A stretch of 64,000 nucleotides of DNA from Anaeromassilibacillus senegalensis (lineage in GTDB: Bacteria > Bacillota > Clostridia > Oscillospirales > Acutalibacteraceae). A program made the translations under genes and the position numbers. The DNA lies in assembly GCF_021531715.1 (NCBI RefSeq), contig NZ_JAFBIT010000002.1, positions 372,001-436,000 of the forward strand, in the 5' to 3' direction. The notes below the pieces were generated by a model. It saw nothing but the letters and a program-made list of their open reading frames with translations, ran no database searches and was not told the DNA's origin. Below, piece after piece: positions 27,416 through 35,929 of the stretch. The stretch's first letter is position 1, and every line of letters starts with the position of its first letter.

Positions 27416-28354
27416 CTAGGCCCACGCCTCCAGACCGGCTTCGATCAGCCGTCTGCCGCTGCGATAGGTCACATCGCCGCCCTGCCCGTACTTGTCGAAA
27501 TCGACGCAGAAGCAGGAAAACGCCGCAACCTTTCCGGTGCGCATAACCGCCCGGATATTTTCCTCCACGGTTTCGAGATCGTGTCCACCCGGCTCGTAGC
27601 AGAAATAGGCGGGAATATAGTCAAATTTCAAGATGTCCACGTCCACCATCAGGTAAATGGCGTCCACACGCTCCGCAAGCGCCGCTGCCTGCGCGCGCCA
27701 ATACGCGGTATCCGCAAACTGCTCCGGCAAAATGCGCCGGATGCCCGCGCGCCGGAGGTTGCCGAATTCTTCTTCGCCGCTGCAATGGCCGTCGCCGAGC
27801 AGGATTTCATCCGCCCTGCAGGGGCGCATCATTCGGCAGTACGTTCTGCCCCAGTCCTGCATCGTCTGTCCCGCGATCACAGACATCGGAAAACCGACAA
27901 AGCGCAGGTCGGCACGATCCGTTTCCTCGATCAGGACGTTGTCGCAGTGTGCATCCATCCAGACGACGCCGACACGCTTATCCGATCCCAGCGCCTGCTG
28001 GATTCCGCCGAGCACGGCGGGGGCAAACGCACAGTAGCCGGAAGAAATCAGAATCTTCCGGTTTTCCTCTACCGCTTTCCGGGCGGCCGCGGCAAAGTGC
28101 AGCGGGATTGCCTGATACGGCTCGAACGCCGGGTAAGACGCACCCGTGATCTCCTCCACCGTGTACGGCAGCCCGGCCTTTTCGTATACGCCGTGCCGGC
28201 GGTAATCATCCACCGAGCGCGGCGCGCCGGAAAAGGGCCGACGTTCCGACACCGCGCTCGTGAAATCGTCCGGATCCACATGCCACGCGGCGTACAGGTA
28301 CGGGTATTCCAGCACCGTCAGCCCCTCGGCTTTTCTGCTCTTTTTCTCCTGCAT
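27416..28354 (-). CDS. Arginase-family (ureohydrolase-like) protein with altered metal site
   Basis: 312 residues with the ureohydrolase fold markers MDAHCDN (residues about 153-159) and MVDVDILKFD with downstream EPGG, i.e. five of six usual Mn ligands (Asp, His, Asp; Asp, Asp). The first ligand motif GGDHS is replaced by SSGYCAF, putting Cys where His is expected. The family cleaves guanidino or related compounds (arginase, agmatinase, formiminoglutamase); the substrate here is unknown. It is bordered by two near-identical hairpins, which suggests a monocistronic unit. Not obviously tied to the arg operon. Confidence 0.8.
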   Translation of the reverse strand: MQEKKSRKAEGLTVLEYPYLYAAWHVDPDDFTSAVSERRPFSGAPRSVDDYRRHGVYEKAGLPYTVEEITGASYPAFEPYQAIPLHFAAAARKAVEENRKILISSGYCAFAPAVLGGIQQALGSDKRVGVVWMDAHCDNVLIEETDRADLRFVGFPMSVIAGQTMQDWGRTYCRMMRPCRADEILLGDGHCSGEEEFGNLRRAGIRRILPEQFADTAYWRAQAAALAERVDAIYLMVDVDILKFDYIPAYFCYEPGGHDLETVEENIRAVMRTGKVAAFSCFCVDFDKYGQGGDVTYRSGRRLIEAGLEAWA

Positions 28355-28383
28355 TTTTTGACCTCCTCCAATTTGATAGGATA

Positions 28384-28416
28384 CGCCCCGAGCCGAGAAA
28401 GCTTCGGTTCGGGGCG
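28384..28416. terminator. Hairpin between the carboxylesterase and arginase-like genes
   Basis: CGCCCCGAGCCGA/TCGGTTCGGGGCG form a 13-bp stem with one G-T pair and a 7-nt loop. It shares CGCCCCGAGCCG with the hairpin at 27355. It lies downstream of the minus-strand esterase and upstream of the arginase-like gene. Confidence 0.6.
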
Positions 28417-28450
28417 CGCTGCTCTGCTTTTTCCGGCAGATATATCCCTT

Positions 28451-29938
28451 TTATGCCGGCCGGTGCTTTTCCAAAAAGGAAATGCGCGCCGGGCGGCGGG
28501 TTTGCTCGCTCATCACGTCGTTTGCGGAGAAGTGCATATACTCGCCGTTCCCCGCCGGACGCCACGCAGGCAATCCCGGCGCATTGGGATCGCCCATGCG
28601 GACAAAATTGACCCAGTACCGCCCCATCTGCTCTGAAAGCGTGTATTGCGGGCGCTCCTTTTTGACCGGCATCGGCTTGCCGTCCAGCGTGCTGCCGCCG
28701 AGTACATCCAGTGTTCCGAACACATAAAACAGCTCTGCCGAATGCGTCGCACCGATAAACGTGCCGTCCTGCAGCAAAATCGGTTCCGTGAAATAATACT
28801 GATAGACCGGGCAGGGGTGTGTATCGCTCAGCGTCTTCAGCACATGCCGGATATTTACGAAAGCGAAATCCCGCTGCACATCCAGCGCGGCACGATGGAA
28901 ATTCTCCGGCGTAAAATTGTAAAGCGCGCAGAATTCCGCATAATCTGCGCCAAAATAGCGCTTGGCGTCCTCGGAAAACGATGCAAAATCCGCGCCGTTC
29001 ACCGGCGCAAACAGGCCTTCATCCGCGTTGGAGCCGATGATCACCGGCACCTGACCGATCCGCCCGCCGAGAAAAGCGTCATACGGATCCTCCTGCAGCA
29101 CATAGCCATCGATAACCGGGCGGAAGGTGAGCGCGCCGGGCGCCGGCTTGGTTGCCGCGAGGATCGCCTCTGCCGGGAGCGCGCGCATCGCCTCTATATC
29201 CGCGCAGCCCAACTTTTGCTGCAGCGCGGCGCCGTACGATTCCGCGTCCTCCAGCGTACAGGCGCCGGGGCGCGGGCCTCCGCTCTGCAGGATTGCGCCG
29301 CTGTACAAACCGCTTGTCAGCGGCGAAGAAAGCAGCACAGCTACGCTCATTGCGCCGGCCGACTGCCCGCTGATCGTGATGCGGTTCGGGTCACCGCCGA
29401 ACGCGCGGATATTGCGCTTGACCCAGCGCAGCGCGGCAATCTGATCGAGCAATCCGTAATTTCCGCTCGTCCCGTGCGGATCCTCCGCGGTGAGCGCCGG
29501 GTGCGCAAGAAAGCCGAGCGCGCCGAGACGATAGTTGATGGTGACGAGGATCTCGCCCTGCTCGACGAGCGACACGCCCTGATACAGCGGCTCATCGCCC
29601 AGACCGCCCTGAAAGCCGCCGCCGTGCACCCAGAAATGCACCGGCAGGTTCTCCCCCGCCGATTGAGCCGGCGTCCAGATATTCAGATACAGGCAGTCCT
29701 CGCTCTGCGGATGGTGCAAAAACGCGTCCATGCCGACAAAGCCGCTGTTCTGTATGCACATATCGCCGAATTCCGTGCACGCCCGCACGCCGTCCCACGG
29801 GGCGGCGGGCTGCGGCGCGCGCCAGCGCAGATCGCCCACCGGCGGCGCGGCATACGGGATGCCCCGAAACACCGTGATGCCGTTCAAATCCACACCGGAA
29901 ACCGCTCCGGTACTTGTCTGTACTGTGCCGATTGCCAT
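28451..29938 (-). CDS. Type-B carboxylesterase
   Basis: 495-residue alpha/beta hydrolase. It has FRGIPYAAPPVGDLRWRAP, oxyanion HGGGF, SEDCLYLNIW, nucleophile elbow GQSAGAMS, acid in SNADEGLF and histidine GATHSAEL, forming the usual catalytic triad. No signal peptide is seen, so it is cytosolic. The frame is open back to 30247, but that part is the antisense-like shadow of tadA; ATG 29938 follows GGGAGGATTTTCT. It hydrolyses esters; the natural substrate is unknown. Confidence 0.93.
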   Translation of the reverse strand: MAIGTVQTSTGAVSGVDLNGITVFRGIPYAAPPVGDLRWRAPQPAAPWDGVRACTEFGDMCIQNSGFVGMDAFLHHPQSEDCLYLNIWTPAQSAGENLPVHFWVHGGGFQGGLGDEPLYQGVSLVEQGEILVTINYRLGALGFLAHPALTAEDPHGTSGNYGLLDQIAALRWVKRNIRAFGGDPNRITISGQSAGAMSVAVLLSSPLTSGLYSGAILQSGGPRPGACTLEDAESYGAALQQKLGCADIEAMRALPAEAILAATKPAPGALTFRPVIDGYVLQEDPYDAFLGGRIGQVPVIIGSNADEGLFAPVNGADFASFSEDAKRYFGADYAEFCALYNFTPENFHRAALDVQRDFAFVNIRHVLKTLSDTHPCPVYQYYFTEPILLQDGTFIGATHSAELFYVFGTLDVLGGSTLDGKPMPVKKERPQYTLSEQMGRYWVNFVRMGDPNAPGLPAWRPAGNGEYMHFSANDVMSEQTRRPARISFLEKHRPA

Positions 29939-30000
29939 AGAAAATCCTCCCTGTCTGATTGTGCTCCTGCATTTCCCGCAGAAAAAGCAACGCCTGCCCG

Positions 30001-30489
30001 CTACGTTCTTTTTTCCTGGAAGAACCGCCGCAGAAGGGCGGCGCATTCCTCGGCGAGCAGGCCGCGGTAGAGCTGCGGCTTGAACGCACGGGGCAGGTCG
30101 ATGACCGACACCGCCGTGCCGCAGGCGCCCATCACCTCGTCCTCCGCGCCGTAAACGATGCGCTCCACGTGCGCGTTGACTGCCGCGCCCGCGCACATGG
30201 GGCACGGCTCGAGCGTCACATACAGCGCACAGCCGTCGAGCCGCCACGTGCCGAGCGCCTTTGCCGCTGCAGTCATGGCCTCGAGCTCCGCGTGCCCGAG
30301 CACGCTCTGCTCCTCTTCCCGGCGGTTGCGGCCGCGCCCGACGATTTCGCCGTCCTTGACGACAACCGCGCCGACGGGCACCTCGCCCGCCGCGAACGCT
30401 TCCTCCGCCAGCGCGAGCGCCGCCTCCATAAACCGGCGCTCGGGCAGGAACGCACGGTTTTTCATCGCGTTATACGGCATAAAGCGCAA
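30001..30489 (-). CDS. tadA: tRNA-specific adenosine deaminase
   Basis: Deaminates A34 to inosine in tRNA-Arg(ACG). The zinc site is HAELEAM and PCPMCAGA, with EVPVGAVVV upstream, all TadA signatures. Length is 162 residues from the TTG at 30489; ATGs at 30480 and 30465 (MKNRAFLPERRFM) are alternative starts. It overlaps the CPBP gene end or follows it by 4 nt, depending on start, so the two are probably cotranslated. Assignment is secure, the start is not. Confidence 0.93.
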   Translation of the reverse strand: MRFMPYNAMKNRAFLPERRFMEAALALAEEAFAAGEVPVGAVVVKDGEIVGRGRNRREEEQSVLGHAELEAMTAAAKALGTWRLDGCALYVTLEPCPMCAGAAVNAHVERIVYGAEDEVMGACGTAVSVIDLPRAFKPQLYRGLLAEECAALLRRFFQEKRT

Positions 30490-31513
30490 TCACCGCCATC
30501 GCGATAAAGCAGACGAAATACGTGATAAATCCCGGGTTCACAACGAGCTGCAGCGCCTTGTTCCGCACCGGAATGCCGTGCTGCATCGGGCTGCGGAACA
30601 CCGGATGGCCTGTAAAGTGGCGCACCAGCAGAATCACGAGCGCAGAAATCCCGAAGCCGACGACCGCAAAGAACGCGGCGTTGTCCGCAATCTGCGCGGC
30701 ATCCGTGCCGAAGAGGTACTCCACCGCAATCGGCAGCGTCGCGATGAGATTATTCAGAAAATGCACGAAAATATTGATCCAGATGTTCCGCGTGCGCACA
30801 TAGAGCAGCGCCATCACAAAGCCGCCCATCAGGACGACCGGCAGCGCCTGAAAGCTGTAATGCGCCATCGCGAAGATCAAAGCGGAGAAAATCACGGCAG
30901 GCCAATCGCCCCAGCGGCGCATGACGGCCGCCGTGACGCCGCGAAACGCGAATTCCTCGGTGACCGGCGCGACCAGCACGACGGAGAGGAACATCGTGAC
31001 AAGATCCGCTGCAGAGTTCACCGTGAAGCTCTCCGTATTCACCGCGCCGTTGAGGCCCGCCTGCTCCAGAAGCTGGGAAATCAGGTTCGCCGGGATATTC
31101 ATAATCATGCAGACAAAAAGGCCGGCAAAGACGAGCAGCACGCCGTTCAGTGCGCCGGTTTTCTCCACAAGAATCGTATCCTCGAGCCGCCGCTTGCCGA
31201 GGAACAGGAAGAACGAAAACGGCAGAACAATCGAGACGAAGGAAACGACGGACGACAGCAGATAATACGCCGTCGCCGGGAATCCGCCGATGCTGTTTGC
31301 GCCCAGCGCATAGAGGTTCACGCCGCAGAACATCAGCAGCAGCGACGCGAGCATGGAAAGCAGCATCTGGATCGGCAGCGAGGCCAGCACCGCAAACGAA
31401 AGGCGCGAGGACGCCCGGCGCAGCTCTTTCTGCTCGAGCTTCTGCGGGTCCGCCCATGCGGGCACGTACCACGCGCTCCCGTCATACGGCGGCATATAAT
31501 TCTGCTGATTCAT
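30470..31513 (-). CDS. CPBP-family intramembrane glutamic endopeptidase
   Basis: 347 residues, about eight hydrophobic segments. The CPBP/Abi motifs are present: EEFAFRG, FAMAHYSF and NIFVHFLNN, holding the catalytic Glu and metal-type His residues. Such proteases act on membrane-bound substrates, and in some bacteria on bacteriocin precursors or immunity. The ATG overlaps the preceding membrane gene by 4 bp. A proline- and tyrosine-rich N-terminal cytosolic tail of about 30 residues is unremarkable. Substrate unknown. Confidence 0.9.
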   Translation of the reverse strand: MNQQNYMPPYDGSAWYVPAWADPQKLEQKELRRASSRLSFAVLASLPIQMLLSMLASLLLMFCGVNLYALGANSIGGFPATAYYLLSSVVSFVSIVLPFSFFLFLGKRRLEDTILVEKTGALNGVLLVFAGLFVCMIMNIPANLISQLLEQAGLNGAVNTESFTVNSAADLVTMFLSVVLVAPVTEEFAFRGVTAAVMRRWGDWPAVIFSALIFAMAHYSFQALPVVLMGGFVMALLYVRTRNIWINIFVHFLNNLIATLPIAVEYLFGTDAAQIADNAAFFAVVGFGISALVILLVRHFTGHPVFRSPMQHGIPVRNKALQLVVNPGFITYFVCFIAMAVIALYAV

Positions 31514-32256
31514 TCCGATTCTCCTTTTCCCGTTTCTTTTTCCGCATCCGACTCTTTGCGGCCGATGCGGATCATGAGCTTTTCAACCCAGCCTTTTTTG
31601 TATTTGAGCGAAATATAGCCGACAACGCTCATCACGAGCGCGCCGATCGCGTCCACGATGATGTCCTTCATCGTATCGCTGAGCGCGGCCTGTCCGACGA
31701 GAAGCGTGCCGTCATCCAGCGCAAACTTCTGCATGTTGGTGCCAAAGACCGCGTCCATCGTGAACTCATAGATTTCCCACACGCCGCCGAGCGCGAGCGC
31801 AAAGCAGAAAGCGAACATGGCGATGAACATCGGCGAAAGATTCAGCGGAATGCGCTCCGTGTTGTTGAAAATCGCGATCATGGAGAAGCCGAGCGCGCCG
31901 AGCATCGCGCCGCTGAACGTGTGCAGGATTGTATCCCAGTGCGGCACGTTGTAGTAGAAGCTCCGCACCTCGCCGAGAAAGATCGCGCAGTAGAGAAACG
32001 CGATGTACATCAGGAACATGACGCGGGGAATCTCCACGTCCCAGCGGCGCATCAGGCGCGCCGGAACAAGAATCGCCGCGATGCCGAGCAGGCACTGCAG
32101 AAGCATCAGGACATAATCCTGGCGGCTCCGGCCCACGCCGTCCGTCATGCCGCCCGTTGCGATGCGCCAGACCAGGTATCCCAGCGGCGCAATAAAGCTG
32201 ATCAGCACCACTATCACAAACAGTTTCGCCCAATTCCGCTTTTTCTTCCGAGCCAT
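31510..32256 (-). CDS. Multi-pass membrane protein
   Basis: 248 residues from ATG 32256 (site AAGAGGAG, 8 nt); an extension to TTG 32292 overlaps htpG and is less likely. There are about six hydrophobic segments, a conserved-looking HWDTILHTFSGAMLG and a WEIYEFTMDAVFGTNMQK motif, then a charged C-terminus. It resembles uncharacterised DUF2238-type membrane proteins, where the His/Trp/Glu-rich motif recurs. It sits between htpG and a CPBP protease. No function is assigned. Confidence 0.75.
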   Translation of the reverse strand: MARKKKRNWAKLFVIVVLISFIAPLGYLVWRIATGGMTDGVGRSRQDYVLMLLQCLLGIAAILVPARLMRRWDVEIPRVMFLMYIAFLYCAIFLGEVRSFYYNVPHWDTILHTFSGAMLGALGFSMIAIFNNTERIPLNLSPMFIAMFAFCFALALGGVWEIYEFTMDAVFGTNMQKFALDDGTLLVGQAALSDTMKDIIVDAIGALVMSVVGYISLKYKKGWVEKLMIRIGRKESDAEKETGKGESE

Positions 32257-32281
32257 ACCCATACTCCTCTTACTTTTCCGT

Positions 32282-34162
32282 TTACTGTGCAATCAGCTCC
32301 GCGACCGCATTCGCGTATGCAACCGGGTCCTCGATCGAGCGGCCCTCGATGAGCAGCGCCTGATTGTAGAGCACCTCGGTGTATTTCTTCAGCTTCTCGT
32401 CGTCGCTCTCAAAGCGGCGGAGTGTTTCAAAGACGGGATGCTCCGCGTTGATCTCGAGGATCTGCTCCGCCTTGACCTTCTGCTCCGCGCCCGGCATGGA
32501 ATTGAGCACCTTCTCCATTTCCATCGAGATCGCGCCGTCCGTCGTGATGCAGACCGGGTGATTCTTGAGCGACGCGGAAATGCGGACGTCCTTGACCTGC
32601 TTGCCGAGAATCGACTTCATCTTCTCGAGCAGCGTCTTGTTTTCCTCGGCGCGCTTTTCGCTCGCCTGCTTTTCCTCCTCGGACTGCACGCGCGCGTCCT
32701 CGGCGGCGACATTCTTGAATTCCTTGCCCTCATACTCGTGCAGAACCATCAGCGCGAACTCGTCGACGTCGTCGGTGAGGTACAGCACCTCGAAGCCGCG
32801 GTCGAGCACCGCTTCGGTCTGCGGCAGATGTGCGATGCGCTCCGGTGTTTCGCCCGCCGCGTAATAGATGCAGGTCTGCTCCTCCTTCATATCCGCGACG
32901 TATTCCTTCAGCGTGCGCATCTTTCCGGAGGACGTTTTGAACAGCACGAGATCCTTGAGCTTGTCTTTGTTGACGCCGTAATTCTCGTACATACCGTACT
33001 TGAGACGCAGGCCGAAGCTCTCGAAGAACTTCTCATACTTCTCGCGGTCGTGCTCGCACATGGACTTGAGCTCAGAGGAAATCTTCTTCTCGATGCGGCC
33101 GGCGATCAACTTGAGCTGGCGGTCATGCTGGAGCATCTCGCGGGAGATGTTCAGCGAGAGATCCTGCGAATCGACAAGGCCTTTGACAAAGCCGAAGTAA
33201 TCGGGCAGCAGGTCGGCGCATTTCTCCATGATAAGCACGCCGGAGGCATAGAGCTGCAGGCCCTTCTCATACTCGCGGGAATAGTAATCCATCGGCGCCT
33301 TTTCCGGAATGTAGAGCAGCGCGTTGTACGTGGCGGTGCCCTCCGCCGCCGTGTGGATGACCTTCAGCGGATCCTGCCAGTCGTAGAACTTTTCCTTATA
33401 GAAATTGTTGTACTCTTCGGGTGTGATCTCGTTCTTGTTCTTCTTCCAGAGCGGCACCATGCTGTTGAGCGTTTCCACCTCAAAATAGTGCTCGTATTCG
33501 TTCTCCGCGCCCTCCTTCGCCCGGGTCTTTTCGACCTCCATGCGGATCGGGTAGCGGATGTAATCGGAATACTTCTTCACAAGAGAGCGGATCTGGTATG
33601 TATCGAGGAACTCGCCGTACTTTTCCTCCTCGGTATCTTCCTTGATGTGGAGCGTGATCTCGGTACCGTGCTCCGTTTTCTCGCATTCGCGGATCGTGTA
33701 GCCGTCCGCGCCGTCAGACTCCCAGCAGTACGCCTGCTCCTCGCCGTACGCCTTCGACTCCACGCGCACGTGATCACTGACCATGAACGCGGAATAGAAA
33801 CCGACGCCGAACTGGCCGATGATGTCGATGTCCTCCGTCTTTTCGTTTTCGGACTTGAACTTGAGCGAGCCGCTCTTCGCGATGACGCCGAGGTTCTGAT
33901 CGAGCTCCTCCTGCGTCATGCCGATGCCGTTGTCGCGGATGCGGAGCACACGCGCGTCCTTATCCGCCTCGATGCGGATCTCAAAGTCGTCGCGGCTGAG
34001 GCCCGTATCGCCGTCGCCGAGCGACTTGTAATACAGCTTGTCGATCGCATCGCTGGCGTTGGAGATCAGCTCGCGCAGGAAAATTTCCTTGTGCGTGTAA
34101 ATCGAATTGATCATCAGATCCAGAAGCCGCTTGGACTCCGCTTTGAATTGTTTCTTTGCCAT
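32282..34162 (-). CDS. htpG: Molecular chaperone HtpG (Hsp90)
   Basis: 626-residue Hsp90. The N-terminal ATPase has [25 protein letters not shown] and [10 protein letters not shown]; the middle and C-terminal domains follow at normal length (LNISREMLQ is visible). It is the first gene of a minus-strand run reaching tadA. A TATAGT lies at about 34200 on the minus strand, but no CIRCE-type operator is seen, so HrcA control is not evident. A secure call. Confidence 0.97.
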   Translation of the reverse strand: MAKKQFKAESKRLLDLMINSIYTHKEIFLRELISNASDAIDKLYYKSLGDGDTGLSRDDFEIRIEADKDARVLRIRDNGIGMTQEELDQNLGVIAKSGSLKFKSENEKTEDIDIIGQFGVGFYSAFMVSDHVRVESKAYGEEQAYCWESDGADGYTIRECEKTEHGTEITLHIKEDTEEEKYGEFLDTYQIRSLVKKYSDYIRYPIRMEVEKTRAKEGAENEYEHYFEVETLNSMVPLWKKNKNEITPEEYNNFYKEKFYDWQDPLKVIHTAAEGTATYNALLYIPEKAPMDYYSREYEKGLQLYASGVLIMEKCADLLPDYFGFVKGLVDSQDLSLNISREMLQHDRQLKLIAGRIEKKISSELKSMCEHDREKYEKFFESFGLRLKYGMYENYGVNKDKLKDLVLFKTSSGKMRTLKEYVADMKEEQTCIYYAAGETPERIAHLPQTEAVLDRGFEVLYLTDDVDEFALMVLHEYEGKEFKNVAAEDARVQSEEEKQASEKRAEENKTLLEKMKSILGKQVKDVRISASLKNHPVCITTDGAISMEMEKVLNSMPGAEQKVKAEQILEINAEHPVFETLRRFESDDEKLKKYTEVLYNQALLIEGRSIEDPVAYANAVAELIAQ

Positions 34163-34275
34163 TCAAAATCAACCTCTTTTTCTTTGTTTCACTTTGCCTT
34201 TACTATACTATGAATTTGTTAAAAAATCACGAACAATTTCATTTTCGGCAAATTTTTGGGCAAATTACGGGAAGA

Positions 34276-34578
34276 TCACGCCTGCGCCGCATTCTGTTGT
34301 GGAAACCGGCGGTGCGGGATGCAGAAAAAATCTGCGATGAAGTGCCACGTTTTCACAAGGCCGGTCGCGCGCACGCGGCGGTCGAGGGAAAACGCGTTGA
34401 TCTGCAGGTCCGCCGTGCCGTCTGCGTTGTACACGATCTCGACCGCCGGGGACGTGTCGTTAAAGCTGAGCCTGCGCCCTTCGGCGTCCACCGCGAGCAG
34501 ACCGATGAACAAAAGCAGCGTAAGCGCCGTTGAAACAAAGGAAATGATAAACGTTCGGGAATGTAAGCAATTGCGCAT
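34276..34578 (-). CDS. Hypothetical single-pass protein
   Basis: 100 residues. One N-terminal hydrophobic segment (FIISFVSTALTLLLFIGLLA) acts as signal anchor; the rest has DTSPAVEIVYNADGTADLQI, possibly a small beta domain. The ATG at 34578 has an excellent site (GGAGGTGCTTTT), and the longer frame to 34635 lacks one. It lies 43 bp downstream of spoIIP, so it may belong to the same transcript. Not recognised. Confidence 0.6.
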   Translation of the reverse strand: MRNCLHSRTFIISFVSTALTLLLFIGLLAVDAEGRRLSFNDTSPAVEIVYNADGTADLQINAFSLDRRVRATGLVKTWHFIADFFCIPHRRFPQQNAAQA

Positions 34579-34621
34579 AAAAGCACCTCCATACGGCGAG
34601 TATGCCCGCCGCAGAGCGCGC

Positions 34622-35722
34622 CTATTCCTCCGCAAGATCGTTCAGCACGGCGAGGATCGTCTCGCCGAGCAGCCGCCCGGCATATTTCACTTCGCTCATC
34701 GCGTTGACCTCCGTACCGACCTCCACGAGTATAGAACCGTGCGAAGCGTCCATATTGTAATTGCGCTGCGCAAAGAAAAGCGGGCGAAACAGACCGGGAT
34801 ACAGCGATTCGCCCTTCTGCTGCAGCCGCAGCGCAAGGTGCAGATTCTCGCGCCAGTCCGGAAAAAGCGGATCCTCCGAAAGATCGCAGCCGGTCAGGAT
34901 CATAATCTGCGCCGCCTTTTTGCCGTCCACTTCCGCGACGGGCTTATAGCGCGTGCCGTCGTCCTCCTCGCCGAATGCGTCCCGATGGACATCCACCGTG
35001 ATCTGGAGCGTTGGGTATGCTTCAAGATTTTTCTGGATCGTCTCCATCGAGCGCTGGTAGCTGCCCGAATACGCCGGATAATCGTGGATCGTTGTGTCGT
35101 GCACGACGCCGAAGCCGCCTGCCTCGATCACCTTGGCCGCCTCCGCCGCGACGGCGACGATATTCTGATCCGGGTCAGTCGAGCGGAAATTGTCGTCCGT
35201 GTAATACCAATCGGTGTCGAACTGCAAAAACGACTCGCTCGTGTGCGTCGAATAGAGCAAAACGACCGGCGAACCGTCCCGCTTCACGTGTACGTCCGGA
35301 TCGATTTGCAGCTCCTCGAGCAAATCGACACCGGACTCCGAGGTATCCTTGACGGAAAAGCCGTCCACTGCTTTGCCGCCGAGCAACTGCGTCTCCGCGA
35401 CCGGGGCGGTTTCGCGCGCCGGGTCGGGCGTCGGCGCGGCTTTCGGCTCCGTCCACGGCGACAGAACGCCGTCCCCCGGCATATCCTCCCCCTGCGGCGT
35501 GCTCTCGGGCAGAGGGGTTGTCTCCGGCAAGGCCGTCTCTGCCGGTGTGTCCGGCACCAGAGAAAGCCCCGCCGCGCGCAGCGCCCATGTGCTGCCGTTC
35601 GCCCGGAACACCGGGAGGAGATTGTCCGATATGCACCAGACGCACAGCGCCGCCGCTGCCGCCGTGCAGAAAGCCCACGCCGTTTTGCGCATCCATACCG
35701 TTTTCACCGCAATTTTTCTCAT
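34622..35722 (-). CDS. spoIIP: Stage II sporulation protein P
   Basis: 366-residue SpoIIP-family cell-wall amidase that works with SpoIID and SpoIIM to strip peptidoglycan during forespore engulfment. It has an N-terminal membrane anchor, a Pro/Thr/Glu-rich linker of about 80 residues, then the amidase domain with YSTHTSESF, DVHRDA and the C-terminal SHGSILVEVGTEVN. The histidine and glutamate positions fit the zinc amidase site. Presence indicates an endospore-forming lineage; a sigma-E promoter was not confirmed. Confidence 0.93.
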   Translation of the reverse strand: MRKIAVKTVWMRKTAWAFCTAAAAALCVWCISDNLLPVFRANGSTWALRAAGLSLVPDTPAETALPETTPLPESTPQGEDMPGDGVLSPWTEPKAAPTPDPARETAPVAETQLLGGKAVDGFSVKDTSESGVDLLEELQIDPDVHVKRDGSPVVLLYSTHTSESFLQFDTDWYYTDDNFRSTDPDQNIVAVAAEAAKVIEAGGFGVVHDTTIHDYPAYSGSYQRSMETIQKNLEAYPTLQITVDVHRDAFGEEDDGTRYKPVAEVDGKKAAQIMILTGCDLSEDPLFPDWRENLHLALRLQQKGESLYPGLFRPLFFAQRNYNMDASHGSILVEVGTEVNAMSEVKYAGRLLGETILAVLNDLAEE

Positions 35723-35862
35723 ATCCGCGCCGTTCCTTTCCTCTTGCGTCTTTTATTCATACGGCGCGGAACCACGCGATATGCCGCCGCAGAACTGGTA
35801 AAAAATTATTTACAAAATATAGGAAAAATTCACAGTCTCGACACCAATACACTTCATTTATC

Positions 35863-35871
35863 TGCTATAAT
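35863..35871 (+). promoter_or_regulatory. Extended -10 element for citrate synthase
   Basis: TGCTATAAT, a perfect extended -10, 58 bp upstream of the ATG. No -35 box with good spacing is seen. A small hairpin (CCCCGCGCCTGCGGGG) is in the leader. Confidence 0.55.
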
Positions 35872-35929
35872 AAAACCGAATAGTATACGGCCCCCGCGCC
35901 TGCGGGGCTGAGAGAAAGGAAGATTTTAA

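Noticed and set aside
29939-30247. N-terminal extension of the carboxylesterase
   Set aside because: The extra 103 codons overlap tadA in another frame and lack a ribosome site; the family start MAIGTVQTSTG has one.
32147-34213. 688-codon plus-strand ORF opposite htpG
   Set aside because: Mirror frame of a conserved gene, rich in Leu/Arg/Val/His, no ribosome site.
34163-34275. CIRCE operator upstream of htpG
   Set aside because: No TTAGCACTC-N9-GAGTGCTAA pattern was found; only a TATAGT-like -10.
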